Source of the DNA: Litchfieldia salsa
GTDB taxonomy: Bacteria > Bacillota > Bacilli > Bacillales > Bacillaceae_L
Assembly: GCF_900104555.1 (NCBI RefSeq)
Contig: NZ_FNJU01000004.1
Coordinates: forward strand, 46,580 to 101,425
Reading direction: 5' to 3'
Length of the DNA: 54,846 nucleotides
Part shown: positions 52,479 to 54,846 of the stretch, one piece after another
Layout of the letters: every line of letters starts with the position of its first letter
Numbering within the stretch: position 1 is the first letter of the stretch
Position numbers and translations under genes: made by a program
Notes under the pieces: generated by a model
Told to the model about the DNA's origin: nothing
Databases searched by the model: none
The model's input: the letters and a program-made list of their open reading frames with translations, nothing else

Positions 52479-54737
52479 ATGACTATTAATCACACAAATA
52501 AGTTCTCCGAAGTAATCATTCATATCTTTTTGGCAGTTGTATTGGTGATTTTAATCAATTTGTTCTTCGTCCCAGCACCAGAGGGTTACCAAGGGCTGAA
52601 CCATTTTTCTATTCATACTATCCTTGAGTTATTTAGTATTTTTGCCTGTTTCTCCATCTGTTCTTATGGTTGGCATGCATATAATCATTCGAAAACGATT
52701 CATACACTTTGGATTCCCTCCATCTTTTTTGCTGTTGGGTTCTTAGATTTATTACACATTTTGACCTATCCAGGAATGCCTCACTTTATCACAGAAGCTT
52801 CGAGCGAAAAGACAATATGGTTTTGGATTGCCGCCCGATTAACTGCTACATTTTCTTTATTTTTTCTTTTTACTTTTAAAAATCGTGAATCAACTGTACA
52901 TAACCGGAAGATATTTATTGCTGTTACTCTCTTTTACACTTTTTTTATCTCATTCATTATTTTTAAATTTGAACATCAGTTACCACTCCTGATCGAGAAC
53001 GAATCACCAACACTCTTAAAGAATATACTTGAACTATTTATCAGTTCAATTTTATTAATTTGTATTTTTTTAGCTTCAAACAATTATTTAAAAACAAAAA
53101 AGTCAACTGATTTAGACTTACTTTTAGCCTTCAGCTATCTCTTTATATGCGAAATAATGATTACTCAATTTACTAGTATCACAGATATCAATATACTAAT
53201 CGCTCATATTTTTAAAGCAATAGGATACGCTTATATATTCAAGTTTTTTTATTTTTCCAAGCTACTGCTTTCTTTCAGACAAAAGTCAGAGGCTGAAACA
53301 AACCTTAGAGTTACCAATGGTTTATTAGAGTCTGTCTTCCTTAATACTCCTGATAGCATCATGATTATCGATCAGAATAAGAAAATCGTTCGGGTGAATG
53401 ATTGTTTTACTTCCGTTTTCAATCTTAAAAAAAGTGATGTAGTGGGCGTTAGCCTTAAGGATGCACTTCCTAAATATATCTATGCCTTTGAAAAGATGCT
53501 TGCCGAAATACAGAATGGGAAAACGCTATCAGATTCCCCAATAATCGCGCAGCAAAAGGACGGGGAAAAAATCTTTATTAGACACAGCTCTTTCCCTGTC
53601 AATCGTGAGGGTATCGGACATTCTCATACGGTAATTGTGTCTAGAAACGTGACGAAACAAGTTCTAAATGAAGAAAAAATTAGAGCGGTTGAACAAGAGT
53701 GGATTGAACTGGTAAAAAGACAACAGGGGATTCTTTTCAAATTTAAAGAAGTGAATTCAGGTTATCTTTTCACACTATGTGAAGGGAAGCTACTTAAGGC
53801 GTTGGGGTTAACACCTGAACAAGTGGTTGGGAAGCTTACTACAGAAGTTTTTGCTCCAGAGATAGCCGAACAAGTTAAGCCATTCAATGCTCGTGCCTGG
53901 AATGGTGAGGATGTGTCTTATGAAATCGAACTCAATAACCTGATTCTTTTTGTTACTTACAAACCGCTGAAGCGCAATGGAAAGGTCGTTGAGGTCATTG
54001 GTTCAACATTAGATATTACTTCATTAAAAAAGGCTGAGGAGCTTTTGCAGAAATCAGAAAAGCTTGCGGTCGTTGGTGAGCTAGCTGCAGGACTTGCCCA
54101 TGAAATACGCAACCCACTTACGACTTTAAAAGGATTCACACAACTATTAGGCTCAAGTGTTGCTCCAATGAACCAGACTTTTATTAATATCATGCTAAGC
54201 GAACTAGATCGTATAGAATCTATTACAAATGAATTCATGGTTGTGGCGAAACCACAAGCTGTAAAATATGAAATCTATGATTTAAAGCTACTTATTCACT
54301 CTATTAGTTTATTTGCTGGACCGCAGTCACTGCTCCATAATGTTGAACTTATTGTTGATATTAAAACCTCAACTACAAATGTGTATTGTGATGTAAACCA
54401 ATTAAAGCAAGTATTAATTAACTTGATTAAAAATTCGTTTGAGGCAATGACTTGTGGAGGTGTTCTTACGATCGAGCTTGATCAACTTGACCATACCCAT
54501 ATCGTGATTCGGATTAAAGATACTGGCATTGGCATACCAGCGGAAATTATCCCAAGACTAGGTGAGCCTTTCTATACGTTGAAGGAAAAAGGGACTGGAT
54601 TAGGACTAATGGTGAGCTTCCGCATTATTGAAGCACACAAAGGAACAATTCATTTTGACAGTATAGAGAATGTAGGAACAACCGTAGAAATACGACTACC
54701 CCTACCAAATGAAGAGCATCATAAATTATTTGCATAA
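52479..54737 (+). CDS. Membrane sensor histidine kinase, MASE3-PAS-PAS-HisKA-HATPase
   Basis: A 752-residue kinase. A MASE3-type seven-to-eight-span sensor (about 10-265, with GFLDLLHILTYPGMPHF) is followed by two PAS domains (about 285-400 and 410-510), the dimerisation helix with phospho-acceptor His541 in GLAHEIRNPLTTLKGFTQLL, and the ATPase domain with N-box NLIKNSFEAM and G-boxes DTGIGIP, GTGLGL. The H-box resembles KinA-E of the sporulation phosphorelay, and no response regulator lies beside it. AGAAAGGG is 8 bases before the ATG. Confidence 0.92.
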   Translation: MTINHTNKFSEVIIHIFLAVVLVILINLFFVPAPEGYQGLNHFSIHTILELFSIFACFSICSYGWHAYNHSKTIHTLWIPSIFFAVGFLDLLHILTYPGMPHFITEASSEKTIWFWIAARLTATFSLFFLFTFKNRESTVHNRKIFIAVTLFYTFFISFIIFKFEHQLPLLIENESPTLLKNILELFISSILLICIFLASNNYLKTKKSTDLDLLLAFSYLFICEIMITQFTSITDINILIAHIFKAIGYAYIFKFFYFSKLLLSFRQKSEAETNLRVTNGLLESVFLNTPDSIMIIDQNKKIVRVNDCFTSVFNLKKSDVVGVSLKDALPKYIYAFEKMLAEIQNGKTLSDSPIIAQQKDGEKIFIRHSSFPVNREGIGHSHTVIVSRNVTKQVLNEEKIRAVEQEWIELVKRQQGILFKFKEVNSGYLFTLCEGKLLKALGLTPEQVVGKLTTEVFAPEIAEQVKPFNARAWNGEDVSYEIELNNLILFVTYKPLKRNGKVVEVIGSTLDITSLKKAEELLQKSEKLAVVGELAAGLAHEIRNPLTTLKGFTQLLGSSVAPMNQTFINIMLSELDRIESITNEFMVVAKPQAVKYEIYDLKLLIHSISLFAGPQSLLHNVELIVDIKTSTTNVYCDVNQLKQVLINLIKNSFEAMTCGGVLTIELDQLDHTHIVIRIKDTGIGIPAEIIPRLGEPFYTLKEKGTGLGLMVSFRIIEAHKGTIHFDSIENVGTTVEIRLPLPNEEHHKLFA

Positions 54738-54804
54738 GAGGCGCCCACCTCCTCGGGACGCGAGCTCGAAGTGATCAACACCATGATTGACCAGAAGCTT
54801 TGTG

Positions 54805-54846
54805 TGATTAGAGACTTTTATTGGACAAACTTAGCTCTCTGACCAT
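54805..54846. repeat. Family A array (A4), start only, cut by window edge
   Basis: CTTTTATTGGACAAACTTAGCTCTCTGACC matches the arm and linker of A2; only the beginning is inside the window, after the kinase stop. Confidence 0.7.

Overview
The window looks like a chromosome segment from a low-GC, endospore-forming Bacillaceae bacterium. The evidence is spoIIID, mbl, flhO/flhP, a SigI-type ECF pair, a phosphorelay-like sensor kinase, strong AGGAGG ribosome binding sites with frequent TTG/GTG starts, and gene blocks that keep Bacillus subtilis order. Two such blocks are recognisable from family knowledge: ywqB-ywqA / ssbB / ywpF / fabZ / flhP / flhO / mbl / spoIIID (about 23-37 kb) and the chromate block ywrA-ywrB / ywrD / ywrC (about 48.6-52.1 kb). 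I see no phage, transposase, rRNA, tRNA or CRISPR-cas genes.

Layout. 0-6.3 kb: a phosphonate-type ABC transporter (phnD, phnC, two permeases) followed by a cytosolic 5'-nucleotidase-like phosphoesterase, a phosphorus-scavenging group without C-P lyase genes. 6.3-16.3 kb: mostly minus-strand small genes (CPBP protease, a degenerate peptidase-MA-like membrane protein, VOC protein, speD on plus, a GNAT / NTF2-like / HesB-like operon, a YjiH membrane protein, an ECF sigma/anti-sigma pair with a clear autoregulatory promoter, DinB). 16.5-22.7 kb: KtrB-type potassium channel, signal peptidase I, pssA, a c-di-GMP-I riboswitch driving a 44-residue ORF, and several small proteins. 23-28.9 kb: SWIM and SNF2 proteins, a short basic protein, ssbB. 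29-38.3 kb: ywpF, a lipoprotein, a chemotaxis receptor, fabZ, flagellar rod/hook genes, mbl, spoIIID, and a DEDDh exonuclease. 38.3-47 kb: a cNMP/CBS/DUF294 protein, a two-gene sodium:solute symporter, and an RND exporter. 47-54.7 kb: DUF1028, pyrrolidone-carboxyl peptidase, split chromate transporter, gamma-glutamyltransferase, Lrp regulator, MASE3-PAS-PAS histidine kinase.

The most unusual property is between the genes. At least five sequence-unrelated families of short intergenic repeats form arrays whose periods are close to whole numbers of DNA helical turns: 21 bp, 50-52 bp and 103 bp. Nearly all of them sit directly after a stop codon. Both window ends lie inside such arrays. Other dispersed elements are a roughly 205 bp element with inverted ends, a 13 bp perfect palindrome (GGTGCC-N-GGCACC) that accompanies one array family, and an older-looking family of 75-130 bp.

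Two further points deserve priority: the HesB-like gene at 11535-11804 has an in-frame TGA exactly where the family has its cysteine, followed by a hairpin, and the c-di-GMP riboswitch transcript at 21.4-21.8 kb encodes only a tiny unknown protein. All coordinates and repeat counts were read by eye; no database search was possible.
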